This document shows positions 17,335 to 24,449 of a DNA stretch of 64,000 bases, piece by piece (the first letter of the stretch is position 1; each line of letters begins with the position of its first letter). The stretch lies in contig NZ_VUNS01000007.1 in NCBI RefSeq assembly GCF_009695545.1, forward strand, positions 124,001 to 188,000. The letters run 5' to 3'. Under the pieces are notes generated by a model. It made no database searches. It worked only from the letters and a program-made list of their open reading frames with translations, and was not told the origin of the DNA. The stretch is from Victivallis lenta (GTDB taxonomy: Bacteria; Verrucomicrobiota; Lentisphaeria; Victivallales; Victivallaceae). A program made the position numbers and the translations under genes.

Positions 17335-17370
17335 AAAAAAAGAAACTCCCTGTTCCGGCGGAGCAGGGAG
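17335..17370 (-). terminator. Rho-independent terminator of the 62-aa protein gene
   Basis: On the minus strand CTCCCTG, an 11-nt loop and CAGGGAG are followed by TTTCTTTTTTT. It starts about 30 bp after the stop codon at 17399. Confidence 0.8.
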
Positions 17371-17398
17371 CTTCGGACATCTCAGTCAAGAGAGAGTC

Positions 17399-17587
17399 TT
17401 ACTTCTTCATCTGGGCCTTGGCTTTTTCCCAGACGTCTTTGCCGACAAAGGCGGTCAGGCTGCGGCCATCGGCAGTCTTGCCCTTGAACGCATAGCGCTT
17501 ACGGCCGGCATCGCCAAACGTAACGCAATCCAGAACATCCGCGCTGACCTTGGTCTTGGCCTTGACATCGTAGAAATCATGCTTCAT
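17399..17587 (-). CDS. Small basic conserved-looking protein, 62 aa, function unknown
   Basis: I do not recognise a family. The product (MKHDFYDVKAKTKVSADVLD...) is soluble, with alternating strand-like segments (VSADVLDCVTFG, KRYAFKGKTADGRSLTAFVG) and a Lys-rich C-terminal helix (KDVWEKAKAQMKK), so it could be a small beta-rich nucleic-acid-binding or regulatory protein. It is clearly a real gene: a near-consensus promoter, GGAGGGAG before the ATG and a strong terminator frame it as a monocistronic, probably well expressed unit. It contains one Cys. Confidence 0.75.
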   Translation of the reverse strand: MKHDFYDVKAKTKVSADVLDCVTFGDAGRKRYAFKGKTADGRSLTAFVGKDVWEKAKAQMKK

Positions 17588-17637
17588 CGTTCAACTCCCT
17601 CCTATTTGGTTGTGGTGAGCCGTGGTAACTGAGAGTA

Positions 17638-17666
17638 ATTATACTTAGAGTTATACATAAATTCAA
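17638..17666 (-). promoter_or_regulatory. Near-consensus promoter of the 62-aa protein gene
   Basis: Minus-strand TTGAAT (17661-17666), 17 bp and TATAAT (17638-17643), giving a ~45-nt leader. It has the only exact TATAAT with 17-bp spacing that I found in the window. The stretch from here to 17799 shows nothing else. Confidence 0.7.
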
Positions 17667-17799
17667 GCTCAAAACATGATTTTTATGCAAAAAAAGCAAT
17701 TTTTTCGCCTTTTGCGCCGCTTTTTCCGCGAAAACCGGCCATCCTCTGCGGCCCGCCGTTGAGGGGCAGGCGGTTCCGACGCCGGAGCACAGGGAGCGT

Positions 17800-18549
17800 T
17801 CAGCCCCTGAAGGCGACGGCCCGGAGGCGGCGGTAATCCACCACGAACTCCTCGCCGTTCCAGAGCAGCGGACGGCAGGCGGTCTCGACCTCCGAAAGAA
17901 TCTGCTCCTGCACTGCGGCGCCGAACACGGACAATTCATCAGCCAGGAAACAGCGGACCCAGCGGCGCAGCCCTTCCGCTCCGCCGGGCAGCGGCGTCTG
18001 GCGGTCGAATTCAAGCACGCGCTCCGGTTCGAAACCGGCCGCCTTCAGCCGGTCGAAGAACTCGTCCGGCGTCGGGCAGTAGAAGCGTTCGCGGTACTCC
18101 CGCCCGCGTCGCGCACAGGCCGCTGCAAACGCCTGGCGCATGGTCGCGATATTGCTCGCCGCACCGAATTCGCAGACCAGTTTGCCGCCCGGCTTCAACG
18201 CGCGCCGGATCTCGGCGAGCAGCCGGTCCACGTTCGGAATCCAGTGGAAAACCGAGTTCGAGAACACCGTGTCGAACTCCTCGTTGTACGGGAGCTCGAG
18301 CGCGTCGATCTCAGCGAACATCAGCTCCGGATGGCTGAAGCGGGCCTTGACGATCTTTTCGGCGGAGTTGTCGATGCCGAGCACGTTCGCGCCGTTCTTC
18401 GCGAGCTCGGCAGTCAGCGCGCCGGTGCCGCAGCCGAGGTCGAGAATCCGCTGCCCCGGCGACATGTCCACATGCACCATCAGCGATTTGCCGTACTCGG
18501 CGAACAGATTGGTTTTGCAGGGTTCCGTCTGTACCGTATTCCTCTCCAT
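17800..18549 (-). CDS. SAM-dependent class I methyltransferase
   Basis: The 249-aa protein has a Rossmann-type methyltransferase core: motif I LDLGCGTGALTAELAKNGANVLGID (about 37-61), motif II FDTVFSNSVFHWI and motif III LKPGGKLVCEFG. The FSNSVFHW stretch resembles trans-aconitate and other small-acid methyltransferases, but the substrate cannot be read from sequence. A C-terminal helical cap follows. It lies 15 bp after leuA and is probably co-transcribed with it, so a substrate related to 2-isopropylmalate or another organic acid is conceivable (inference). Confidence 0.82.
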   Translation of the reverse strand: MERNTVQTEPCKTNLFAEYGKSLMVHVDMSPGQRILDLGCGTGALTAELAKNGANVLGIDNSAEKIVKARFSHPELMFAEIDALELPYNEEFDTVFSNSVFHWIPNVDRLLAEIRRALKPGGKLVCEFGAASNIATMRQAFAAACARRGREYRERFYCPTPDEFFDRLKAAGFEPERVLEFDRQTPLPGGAEGLRRWVRCFLADELSVFGAAVQEQILSEVETACRPLLWNGEEFVVDYRRLRAVAFRG

Positions 18550-18564
18550 TTTTCCGTACCTTGT

Positions 18565-20253
18565 CTAGTTATCCCCGATATGGTTGATCGCATTGGCGAT
18601 CGCATGGATCGCCGCGAGATTGATATTGACGTCGATTCCGGCCCCGTAGACGATCCGGTCGGAGCCGGACGGCCTGATTCCGATGAAAGCGGCGGCTTCC
18701 GCTCCCGCTCCGCGCCCGATCGCATGTTCGCTGTACATCTCGACCTGGAACGGCGGGACGGCGCCGCAGTCGTGGAACGCCGCGGCGGCCGCTTCGATCG
18801 GGCCGCCGCCGGTGCCGGAGACGGAAAAACGTTCCCCGCCGGCCTCGAGTTCGAGATCGACTTCCGTTTTGTCCGCCGCTCCCGGGGCAGGGCGCTGCAG
18901 CCGGAAGCCGGCGACCGTGACCCGGCCGTTCCGTGCCGCGACCTTCTCCCGGAAAATCCGGTACACCTCGGACGGCGTGATTTCGCTGCCGGTCGCTTCG
19001 GCTTCGGCCTGCACTGCCTTCGCCACCAGCGGCTGCATCCCCTTCGGCACTGAGATTCCGTAAACGCTCTCGAGCACGTAGGCGACGCCGCCCTTGCCGG
19101 ACTGGCTGTTGATGCGGATCAGCCCGTCGTAATTCCGGCCGACGTCGGCCGGATCGATGTGCAGATACGGCATCTTCCAGCCCTGCCGGAAACGCTCGCC
19201 GATCTCCTTCCGCTGCGCCATCCCCTTGCGGATCGCATCCTGATGCGTACCGGAGAAGGCCGTAAACACGAGTCCTCCGGTGTACGGCGCACGCGGATGG
19301 ATGCCGATCTCGGAGACCTCTTCGATGAAGGCGGCGATTTCGGGCAGTTTGGAAAAATCGAGCCCGGGCTCGACGCCGCGCGACTTCAAATTCAGGATGA
19401 AAGTGATGAGATCCATGTTTCCGGTCCGTTCCCCGTGCCCGGCGAGCGTTCCTTCGACCCGGTCCGCCCCGGCCAGCACGGCCATTTCGGCCGCTGCGAC
19501 GGCGCACCCCTGGTCGTTATGGGTGTGAACGCTCAGGGTCGTTTCGTTCCGGCCGGTGTAGCTCCGGCAGAACGACTCGATCATGTCGGCGAATTCATAA
19601 GGCGGACGGCGTTCGACGGTGGCGGGGAGGTTCAGCACGAAATCGCGTTTGCCGCGCGGCTTCCATGCCTCCCGGACCGCTTCGGCCAATTCGACGATGG
19701 CGCCGACCTCGCTGTCGGAAAATTCCTCCGGCGAAAACTCGTACCGGATGCGGTCGCGCATTCCGGCCGCGTCGACGGCTTCCGCGATCATGCGGGTGCC
19801 GTCAACGGCCGTTTGCATGATTTCTCCGGAAGTTTTACCGAAGACGAATTCCCGGTGGAGCTCGCTTGTCGCAATATAGCAATGAACTGTCGCCTGCCGG
19901 ACGCCGGCGAGAGAGGCTACCGTCCGGTCGATCAGGTCCTTCCGGGCGGCAGTGAGCACATTGATGCGGACGCCGTCGGGGATGAGCCCTTCGCCGATCA
20001 GGCGGCGGACAAATTCGAACTCCTCGCCGGACGAAGCCGGGTAGGCGACTTCGATCTCCCGGAATCCGATCCGGCAGAGCATTTCAAAGTAACGGATTTT
20101 CGTCTCGACATTCATCGGCTTCGCGAATGCCTGGTTGCCGTCGCGCAAATCGACGGGGACACAGAGCGGCATGGACCGGATGCGCCGGGTCGGCCAGACG
20201 CGGTTTTCGATTTCGATGGGCTGGGGGGCTCGATACTTCGGATATTCACTCAT
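18565..20253 (-). CDS. leuA: 2-isopropylmalate synthase, paralog 1 (LeuA2 type)
   Basis: The 562-aa enzyme condenses acetyl-CoA with 2-oxoisovalerate, the first step of leucine synthesis. The TIM barrel has VDLRDGNQA (metal Asp, substrate Arg), GFREIEVAYPASS, LSVHTHNDQGCAVAAAE (HxHN metal site) and GHGERTGNMDL; linker INSQSGKGG and a C-terminal LeuA regulatory domain (about 435-562, ending VYGAGIDVNINLAAIHAI) follow. The ATG at 20253 is chosen because GGAG lies 8 nt upstream; two further in-frame ATGs (20259, 20274) lie too close to it or beyond it. A second paralog is at 49073. No leuB/C/D is in the window. Confidence 0.9.
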   Translation of the reverse strand: MSEYPKYRAPQPIEIENRVWPTRRIRSMPLCVPVDLRDGNQAFAKPMNVETKIRYFEMLCRIGFREIEVAYPASSGEEFEFVRRLIGEGLIPDGVRINVLTAARKDLIDRTVASLAGVRQATVHCYIATSELHREFVFGKTSGEIMQTAVDGTRMIAEAVDAAGMRDRIRYEFSPEEFSDSEVGAIVELAEAVREAWKPRGKRDFVLNLPATVERRPPYEFADMIESFCRSYTGRNETTLSVHTHNDQGCAVAAAEMAVLAGADRVEGTLAGHGERTGNMDLITFILNLKSRGVEPGLDFSKLPEIAAFIEEVSEIGIHPRAPYTGGLVFTAFSGTHQDAIRKGMAQRKEIGERFRQGWKMPYLHIDPADVGRNYDGLIRINSQSGKGGVAYVLESVYGISVPKGMQPLVAKAVQAEAEATGSEITPSEVYRIFREKVAARNGRVTVAGFRLQRPAPGAADKTEVDLELEAGGERFSVSGTGGGPIEAAAAAFHDCGAVPPFQVEMYSEHAIGRGAGAEAAAFIGIRPSGSDRIVYGAGIDVNINLAAIHAIANAINHIGDN

Positions 20254-20567
20254 TCTCATTCTCCGGGACTTCATTCGATTCTTCGATTCGGTGGAGCCGG
20301 TTCAGAACGCCGGGAGAACGGAAAGACGGACATTTTCCGGGGTCTGAAACATGGCATCAACGCGCCGACCTGGCTGAGTCCGGTTCCGGAAAACGGTGTC
20401 GCAAGCGTCTTCACTCAAGCCTGATCGGCGCAAGTAAGTCGCAGGAGATTGAAGTTGGCGGAAATGAAAGAAGCCGGAACCGGACACGCCGTCCCGCTTC
20501 GGAAAATCGAGCATCGGTTGTAATCAGAGAAACTCATATGCTTTCATGCTTCTTTCGCTTTAAAAAT
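20254..20567 (-). other. Leader region of leuA (~310 nt)
   Basis: No gene is supported here. A 70-codon minus-strand frame (20302-20514) is present but has no recognisable domain and no clear ribosome site. I looked for a T-box motif or a run of Leu codons typical of attenuation and saw neither. The length is unusual for this window, where most leaders are under 60 nt. Confidence 0.4.
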
Positions 20568-20595
20568 ATAATATCATGTTTTGCAGAAGAATCAA
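20568..20595 (-). promoter_or_regulatory. Candidate promoter of leuA
   Basis: Minus-strand TTGATT (20590-20595), 16 bp and TATTAT (20568-20573). It sits back to back with a plus-strand promoter; the two -35 boxes form AATCAA-G-TTGATT. Confidence 0.5.
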
Positions 20596-20596
20596 G

Positions 20597-20625
20597 TTGA
20601 TTTCGCAAAAAAAATTCAATATTAT
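20597..20625 (+). promoter_or_regulatory. Candidate promoter of the hairpin-rich noncoding region
   Basis: TTGATT (20597-20602), 17 bp and TATTAT (20620-20625) point into a 650-nt stretch without a gene that ends in repeat copy B. Confidence 0.5.
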
Positions 20626-21295
20626 CCGAATGTGCAGCTCGCACCCGGAGAGACTCGGCCAATGTTGTCCGATCATAAAAGCGCGGCAGGCTCCGCGCAG
20701 CGGATACGAACGGACTGCACGACTCGGCGGCAGCAGCGGCTCCGGAAAGTATCCGAAGGGGTGGCTGCTTTCTGGACAGGGGCAGCGCGAGCGATAATGA
20801 CGAAGGTGAACGCAGCGAAACGAAGCTCCTCCGGCGTGGCGTACCGCCGGCGTGCGTTGAAGAGTGTCCGGCTTTCAGCCGGACAAGTAAGCCCTCCCGG
20901 AGGGGTGACTCCGTGAGTGGTAAGGGCGCAGCCTGCGGGAAATGAAAGTTCCGGACAGGGGGTGCCGACACGATCAGAAGCCAAGGCATGATTGCCGTCT
21001 TCGGCCGGACAACCATGTTTTAGAGGGAAACGCGCACATTATTAAAACGCTCCCCCGCTGTGCCATTGCTTCCGGGATGCACGCCCCTTGCGGGGCGCGG
21101 TCTTTCTGCGCGTTCGCGCATCAGACCGTGTACGCTGCGCGGCAAAATTTCATTTTGCTGATGCAGCTGTTTCGCTTCGCGTACAGATTGCCTCCGGCGG
21201 CCAAGGCGCTTCGCCCTTGGAACCCGACCGGCAAGGCGCCGGCGCCGTCGGCGGCTCCGCCGCCTTTAGCGGGTACGCAGTTACCTTCCGCCTTT
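20626..21295 (+). other. Hairpin-rich noncoding region with possible structured RNA
   Basis: About 670 bp with no credible protein; frames on both strands give Arg/Ala/Pro-rich low-complexity products. Short inverted repeats are dense: CCGGCGTGGCGTACCGCCGG near 20831, GTCCGGCT-TTC-AGCCGGAC near 20866 and CCCTCC-CGGAGGG near 20892. The final part is repeat copy B. Transcription would end against the 3' end of the esterase gene (21296). I saw no transposase remnant or terminal inverted repeats. Confidence 0.45.
21082..21267 (+). repeat. Multi-hairpin interspersed repeat, copy B
   Basis: Same motif order as copy A (5225-5367): GCCCC/GGGGC, GGTCTTTCTGCGCGTTCGCG, the CAGACCGTGTACGCTGCGCG block, CCTCCGGCGGCC, AAGGCGCTTCGCCCTTGGA, ACCGGCAAGGCGCCGG and GGCGGC-TCC-GCCGCC. 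Relative to A it carries about 43 extra bases after the GTACGCTGCGCG block, themselves containing the hairpin GCAAAAT-TTC-ATTTTGC. Same orientation as A. Confidence 0.7.
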
Positions 21296-23233
21296 TTACC
21301 TGCCCGTCTGCTCGATGATCTGCGGATTCGGCGGCACGTAACCGTGCGTCGACCCCTGGAACCAGCGGATCTTCTTCGGTGACTTGATGTTGTTGTAGAG
21401 AATCGCCACGCCGGAGGGCGGACACGTATAGTCGCCCAATCCCGCCCGCGTGATCTCCACCGGGCATTTGATCCGCTTCGCGTGGTTGATCGTGTCGTAA
21501 TAGCCGAGCGCGTCGACGTACGGCGGGAACCAGCCGCGAATACGCCCCTTCGAGTCGCCCTTCATATCGCTGCACCACGGAATATCCGGCTTCGCAAGCG
21601 TGACGTCCGGATCAAGCCCGGCCGCCCAGACGGTTTGCAGTCCGCCCTGGCTGCCGCCCGCTGCCGTGAGGTTTTTCCCGTCCCACTGCGGCAGAGACTT
21701 CAGAAACTCGAGCGAACGCATGACCCGCATCGCCATCCCGTTGAAGTAAGCGGTTTCCGGATTCGAATTCTGCTTCGGGTCGAACGCATAAATCTGCCCG
21801 TTCGACTTGATCTCGTTCGTGAAGTTGTCGTAATATTCCTTCGGCTGGTTCAGCTTGAAGCCGTGCGCATTCACGTGGAAGACGATCCTGTCTTTGCTCC
21901 CGCCGGAAGGCGGAGTCTGCCGCGAAACGCCGTACCCCTGATAGTTGGCCTGGGCCGGCAGCGATTTTGCCTCCGCGCCGGCCGGAATGGTCAGATAACC
22001 GGTGACCGGGCGCGGCCCGGCACAGTCGACGGTGACCTCGTAGACATCGACCTCCGGAGTCGAAGTCGGCTGCTTCTCCATTTTGAACTTCATCGGAACC
22101 GCGGCGAGACGCTCCTTCTGCTTCTGCCAGAAAGCGTCGAAATCCTTCGGTTCCTCCGCCCCCGCAACCAGCTTTTCGGGCTGCACGCCGGCGCCGCCCT
22201 CAAAGGAGATATCCATGCTGCCGCCCCACATGTTCTTCGCGCGCAGCGGCGCGCCGTTCCGATCCACGAGACGGGCGATGATACGGACGAACCCGGGCTT
22301 GTCGATCGAGGTTTTGATCACAAGCGGTTCGCCGGAAACTTCAACCTTCCCTCTGTCGCTTTTGCCGTCGTCGCCGGTGCGCGACCATGCGAGGAAATAC
22401 GGCACGGTCGGCTGCTGCCCCATCAGGTCGGCGGTGATGGTGAAGGTCATCTCCTCGCCGGGCGCATAGCTGAGCGGGTCCTTGTCGGTCACGCCGGTGA
22501 CCCGGGTCCGGGCCGGATTCAGGGTGATGACCTCCCTGATCTTCAAGTCGTCAAACTGCCCGACGACATAGAGCTCGGCGTCGCTGTAATTTTTGCCGGA
22601 GGCCGTGAAGGTCCAGTCCGGATGCCCCTGCGGACTGCTGCCGATGCCGAGGTCGCAGTTCTGGTTCTGTCCCAGGTGGTTGAAGGCGAAGACAGTCTGC
22701 TTCTCCTGGAAATTGTGCACCTGCATCGAGCCGTAGGTGCCGCCGCCCGAAACCGAGTCGCCGAAATCGTACTGCGAATCGCTGGCGCCCGGAATCTGCT
22801 TCGCATTCCCGGCGCCGTAGTCGTTGCCCCAGAATTCAACATTTCCCCGGTCGAACCTGCCGGTCTTGACCCCTTCGACATTGGAGGAGACCTCGAGATT
22901 GTTCACATAAGTCTGGCTGATGCTGCCGCCGGGCGAGGGCACCGCGACGGCCGCAAGCGTCTCCGCAAACGGGTCCATGGCAGTGAATACCCAGCTCATT
23001 TTTCCGCTCCGGTCGGTGAGCTTCAGCAGGTAGCCGACCCGCTTGAGCTTGCCGTCCAGCGCTTCGGTGCGGTCGACCTGATAGCCGTCGGCGCCCCATC
23101 TGGTCGGGTTCAGCTTTGCGATGAGCTCGTACCCTTTCGCCTCCGGAACCAATTCGAGAAGCTCGGGAACTTCCGCCTGGAGCGTCGCGCCGCCGAGAAC
23201 CGCCAGCGCCGTCATGCCGTACAACAGTTTCAT
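21296..23233 (-). CDS. Secreted acetyl-xylan-esterase-like (CE7/AXE1) alpha/beta hydrolase
   Basis: The 645-aa exported protein starts with a signal peptide (MKLLYGMTALAVLGGATLQAEV). The first ~330 residues are beta-rich and include a lamin/concanavalin-like or Ig-like part of unknown role; the last ~290 residues are an AXE1 alpha/beta hydrolase with the start FDAFWQKQKERLAAVP, the nucleophile in AAGGSQGGLQ, an Asp in the AGLGDYTCPP turn and His in QGSTHGY. CE7 enzymes deacetylate xylo-oligosaccharides and similar glycans. The ATG at 23233 has GGAGGG upstream and a promoter at 23255. A role in removing acetyl groups from plant or mucin glycans is inferred. Confidence 0.82.
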   Translation of the reverse strand: MKLLYGMTALAVLGGATLQAEVPELLELVPEAKGYELIAKLNPTRWGADGYQVDRTEALDGKLKRVGYLLKLTDRSGKMSWVFTAMDPFAETLAAVAVPSPGGSISQTYVNNLEVSSNVEGVKTGRFDRGNVEFWGNDYGAGNAKQIPGASDSQYDFGDSVSGGGTYGSMQVHNFQEKQTVFAFNHLGQNQNCDLGIGSSPQGHPDWTFTASGKNYSDAELYVVGQFDDLKIREVITLNPARTRVTGVTDKDPLSYAPGEEMTFTITADLMGQQPTVPYFLAWSRTGDDGKSDRGKVEVSGEPLVIKTSIDKPGFVRIIARLVDRNGAPLRAKNMWGGSMDISFEGGAGVQPEKLVAGAEEPKDFDAFWQKQKERLAAVPMKFKMEKQPTSTPEVDVYEVTVDCAGPRPVTGYLTIPAGAEAKSLPAQANYQGYGVSRQTPPSGGSKDRIVFHVNAHGFKLNQPKEYYDNFTNEIKSNGQIYAFDPKQNSNPETAYFNGMAMRVMRSLEFLKSLPQWDGKNLTAAGGSQGGLQTVWAAGLDPDVTLAKPDIPWCSDMKGDSKGRIRGWFPPYVDALGYYDTINHAKRIKCPVEITRAGLGDYTCPPSGVAILYNNIKSPKKIRWFQGSTHGYVPPNPQIIEQTGR

Positions 23234-23254
23234 AGAATCCCTCCTGGTTTCTCC

Positions 23255-23283
23255 AATATAGCCTTTGTCCATACGGTTTGCAA
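23255..23283 (-). promoter_or_regulatory. Promoter of the esterase gene
   Basis: Minus-strand TTGCAA (23278-23283), 17 bp and TATATT (23255-23260), leaving a leader of about 15 nt that holds the GGAGGG site. Confidence 0.65.
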
Positions 23284-23320
23284 GCCGGAGAAAAACGGCG
23301 GGGAGGGTGGAATGCAAAAA

Positions 23321-24097
23321 TTATTCCGAAAAATCTCGCGTGAATTCCGCCTGCCACTCGAGCCGCCTCCGCTTGCGCCGGAATGCCCGCACATGGCCGT
23401 CGAGAAATGCGACATTGTAATATCTGCCGTGTCCCCAGAAATAGCGGCCGTCGACGAATCCGCCGTAGCGCCAGTACGGATATTCACGGTCGTCGGTACG
23501 GTCGTTGAAACCGGTATCCTCGACGATGAAATACGAGCCGGGGGAACGGATGCTGCCGACACGGATTCCGCCGTCGTGAACGACATTGCCCGGCAGCACG
23601 AAACGGGCCAGCAGCACGGTCTGGTAGGAACCTGCCCGGGTCGGGCGGGCGAGATAGAGATTCTTCTCCTTCAGCGCGGAGCGGCAGCCGTCGTAACTCA
23701 TCACCGCTGAGGGACAGGCCATCGCGCGCGGCACTCCTCCCGGATACGGCCCGGGCACGGGCGGATTGTACTGATCCGGATAATAAATCCCGCCGACCGG
23801 CAGATATCCCTTCAGCAGCTCCCAGAAAAAGCGGAATTCAGTCGAATACGAAGCATGTTTGTCTTCGATGATATAGTAGGGCAGATAGTCATTCCAGTCG
23901 TTGGCGTAAAATTGGACCGCCGTCCCGAACAGGGCCTGGTTCGAGCGGCAGTGGCTGCGACGCGCATTTTCCCGGGCGCGGCTGACCGCCGGCAGCAGCA
24001 GCGCGGCCAGGATCAGAACGATCAGCATGACGGCCAGCAGCTCCGTGAGCGTATACTCCCGCCGTCCGGCCATGCTTTGCCGCCGCAATGAATTCAC
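23321..24097 (-). CDS. Pseudopilin-like protein with H-X9-DG C-terminal motif
   Basis: The 258-aa protein has a prepilin-type N-terminal helix (REYTLTELLAVMLIVLILAALLLPAVSRARENARR) and the H-X9-DG ending (GHGRYYNVAFLDGHVRAF), the hallmark of the DUF1559/GspG-like family that is greatly expanded in Planctomycetota and Lentisphaerota. The residue before the mature Tyr is Glu, not Gly. The central region has WELLKGYLP and two Cys (CRSN, ACPS) as in relatives. The function of the family is unknown; a type II secretion-like or cell-surface role in handling glycans is often suggested. A GTG at 24097 is used; ATG at 24073 is also possible. Its own promoter lies at 24141. Confidence 0.82.
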   Translation of the reverse strand: MNSLRRQSMAGRREYTLTELLAVMLIVLILAALLLPAVSRARENARRSHCRSNQALFGTAVQFYANDWNDYLPYYIIEDKHASYSTEFRFFWELLKGYLPVGGIYYPDQYNPPVPGPYPGGVPRAMACPSAVMSYDGCRSALKEKNLYLARPTRAGSYQTVLLARFVLPGNVVHDGGIRVGSIRSPGSYFIVEDTGFNDRTDDREYPYWRYGGFVDGRYFWGHGRYYNVAFLDGHVRAFRRKRRRLEWQAEFTRDFSE

Positions 24098-24140
24098 CGG
24101 ATTGCCCCTGACTCTCGATCATTCGTGATAAGAAAAGAAC

Positions 24141-24169
24141 AATATAAAATGCGTTTCGGGTATTTGCAA
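24141..24169 (-). promoter_or_regulatory. Promoter of the pseudopilin gene at 24097
   Basis: Minus-strand TTGCAA (24164-24169), 17 bp and TATATT (24141-24146). The remaining 24170-24449 between it and the MFS gene shows no gene, clear terminator or repeat. Confidence 0.65.
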
Positions 24170-24449
24170 GGCATTCGCACGATTTTCCGGCAAATTCACG
24201 GGGACCGGCTGCCGCCGGAGACTCGTGGGCGGATGCGGGACGGAATCAATCCATGCGCACAAGATCGGCATCGCAGTTGCAATCAGGTTGCGGCCGGGCT
24301 TGACAAGCTCGTGCGGAATCCGGTAAACGCGCAGCTTCTCCCTTCGGTTCGGGGGGACGTTTTCCGCCGATGCCCGCCGCCGAAACTGCCGGCGGAACGA
24401 TGAACCGCCGGGCAGCCGGACCGGAAAAGCGGAAAAGGTCCGCAACGGC

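Noticed and set aside
20254-20567. T-box or leucine attenuator before leuA
   Set aside because: No T-box core motif, specifier stem or run of Leu codons could be found by eye.
20673-20984. A 103-codon minus-strand frame in the hairpin-rich region, considered as a transposase or remnant gene
   Set aside because: No recognisable motif; palindromes cross it and no terminal repeats or target duplication were seen.
21482-23710. A 742-codon plus-strand frame opposite the esterase and pseudopilin genes
   Set aside because: No domain, no start signals, and it spans two minus-strand genes and their promoter.
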